Below, one piece after another: positions 62,266-64,000 of a stretch of DNA of 64,000 bases. The first letter of the stretch is position 1, and each line of letters starts with the position of its first letter. The notes beneath the pieces are model-generated. The model was not told the DNA's origin, did not search any database, and saw nothing but the letters and a program-made list of their open reading frames with translations. The stretch is from Glandiceps talaboti (taxonomy: Eukaryota > Hemichordata > Enteropneusta > Spengelidae). The stretch lies in NCBI RefSeq assembly GCF_964340395.1, contig NC_135568.1, forward strand, positions 15,092,276 through 15,156,275, read 5' to 3'. Both the position numbers and the translations under genes were made by a program.

Positions 62266-64000
62266 GTAAATGCTCCTGGTTTATGTCTCGTTAAAAATTA
62301 TCTTCATTTCTTCATTGTAAAACAGCACACCCACCTTTCACTGTAGTGTAAACATCAATCTAAATCCTCAATCTCTTCGATAAAAAAACGGTTCTGGTTT
62401 TAAGAATAAAATTTCGTAAAAATGTTCATATACATCTAGAAAGAATCATTGACAAGAGAAAGTACTTTCGAACACGACATGGTCTGGATTTTGTCGTAAT
62501 TTTTGCCTCATGAGAAAAATTTATTTATGCGTTACTATGTACTGAGACATGCCTAAATATCATCAGTAATCACCGACAGAGATCTCAATATAGGCTGGTG
62601 TAATTACACTATACTTACATATGAAATCATTTGTCATACGTCTTTTCATTTGATGTATTACTTGACCCCCAAGTCAAATTGTACTATGAACTATGCAAAT
62701 GTTGATTTCAATCATACTTTTATCACCTTGCCAACCAAAGTTCTAGGTGTTCAGATCACATCCTTTTCACATTTCTTTGAACAATTTTATTTTGTTACAA
62801 AACAAAGTGAGCTTTTGATATCCAGTTTACTGCTGTAGACTTACAAAAGTTGTTATGTATCATAGCGGGTCATTTGTTCAGTACTAAGGTCAACGCAAAC
62901 TTCGTTTCTTCAAAAGAACTCACGCCAGACAATGTATTTTAAATCAGTTCATGTAATGCATCCGATCAATAAACCAATAAAAGATTTAATTTTATGTAAG
63001 TGTTTACGATAAAATATTCAGTCCTAGCACTATGTACTTTCCAGTTTCTGTAATAACTTTATTTTTTGTGTGAAACGAATTCTGTGTTGATCATCCTGTA
63101 AATCCCACCAAGACTATAAATAATGTGACTGACAAGACTAGCATGTTCGGTGAGATATTGTCTAATTAGATTTAATTACGATGACTTGCATAACGAGATC
63201 AGTCAATGCATCTTGATCATGGTCTTGATCGAGAAAGGGATCGGATGATGTGTGAGGGCGTGGTCTTGTTGCTAGGCACAATTAAATCATATTTCAAAAA
63301 TGTTGTTATCTTTGCAAAATACACTAGCGTTTGGCTGTTGCTAAGGGCGGAGTCTGGTTGATAGGAATAGTTGTGTTAATGTCATGACCTAAGTCTCCAT
63401 ATAACCACCTCTAAAAGCACCTTTGACAAATTTTTGACTGTTCTGCCCTCAGGCTGTAAAAAAAAATTATTTAAAAAAATGTCCTTCTTTGTCGACTTAA
63501 TTTGCATATCAATAATGTGATCATACCTTGCCTTAAACACCAAAAATCACTCTTTTAGACTAATTTTGGCTTATGGTTATTTTTCCTGAACAGATTTCTT
63601 AATTAGACACTAAAAATAACAAAGTAATCGACCCAATGATATTGTACTTATAAACCGTCTAATAATAGCTTTGCTGTGAACAGCGCCCTCATTATATTGG
63701 TGGTAGAAAATGGTAGAGTCAAAGAGCCTAGATTCAGTTCGCACAGTAGTTCCAAGTAGAGGAGAATATTACATCCTGACGAGGCTCGTTTTTAATTTTT
63801 TTTTGGGGGGGGGTCGTTTATTGATCATTTTTTGTCGTTTTAGGCAGTTTTGGCTCGTTTGGGAAAAGTTTGGCTCATTTGGTATGTTGTCTAAGCCCTG
63901 CAGAACGTGTGTAGTACATACTAGTACTATTAGTGGAGTCACGTATCCAGCAAGCAGACATTTATTCAACTCTCTACTTTGTGAAATTCACGTCATCATT
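62266..64000. other. Intron or 3' flank of the lectin gene, nothing recognised
   Basis: AT-rich sequence with no exon that I can support by frame plus splice sites; the next exon of the lectin gene must lie beyond, or in a piece too short to recognise. Confidence 0.5.

Overview
This window is eukaryotic genomic DNA from an animal. The genes are split by many introns with GT-AG sites, the spacer is AT-rich, and it is crowded with microsatellites, tRNA-derived SINEs, TIR transposons and an L1/Tx1-type LINE. The gene families (HYR plus REJ polycystin, F-type lectin with PAN domain, a putative animal expansin-like protein) and the SINE style suggest a marine invertebrate, most likely a deuterostome (hemichordate, echinoderm or cephalochordate). 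I cannot name the species.

Layout. (1) 579-23677, plus strand: the 3' part of a polycystin-1-like gene, 23 recognised exons. They encode two HYR domains, a REJ domain, a GAIN-like region ending in a GPS cleavage site (HL/T), the first membrane helix, a PLAT domain, and the polycystin body with the remaining ten helices, the large extracellular domain and a C-terminal coiled coil. Introns carry a 25-bp minisatellite of about 40 copies, two MITE families, a SINE and foldback elements. (2) 23678-31370: no confident gene. It holds a hAT MITE with a perfect 8-bp target duplication, a SINE, a 1.9-kb PIF/Harbinger-like element with TTA target duplication, and further MITE copies. (3) 31371-31598, minus strand: first exon of a secreted protein resembling the start of an expansin-like double-psi beta-barrel, with a TATA-like box upstream. 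(4) 34272-39122: a 5'-truncated LINE with target-site duplication, a poly(A) tail, an ORF1 remnant and an ORF2 broken by a small deletion. (5) 42453-62265, plus strand: a secreted lectin gene, open at the 3' end. A signal-peptide exon is followed by a 12-kb intron built from tandem duplications, then the N-terminal half of an F-type lectin domain, a PAN/apple exon, and the C-terminal half of the lectin domain. The last long intron carries a 2.8-kb hAT-like element with a second foldback element nested inside.

The three host genes look unrelated in function, though all encode secreted or surface-exposed proteins. The observations most worth following are the PAN exon sitting between the two halves of a lectin domain, the HYR-containing polycystin, the expansin-like exon, and the nested transposon with promoter-like motifs in its core. 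All exon calls come from reading frames, splice sites and recognisable family motifs; no transcripts or searches were available.
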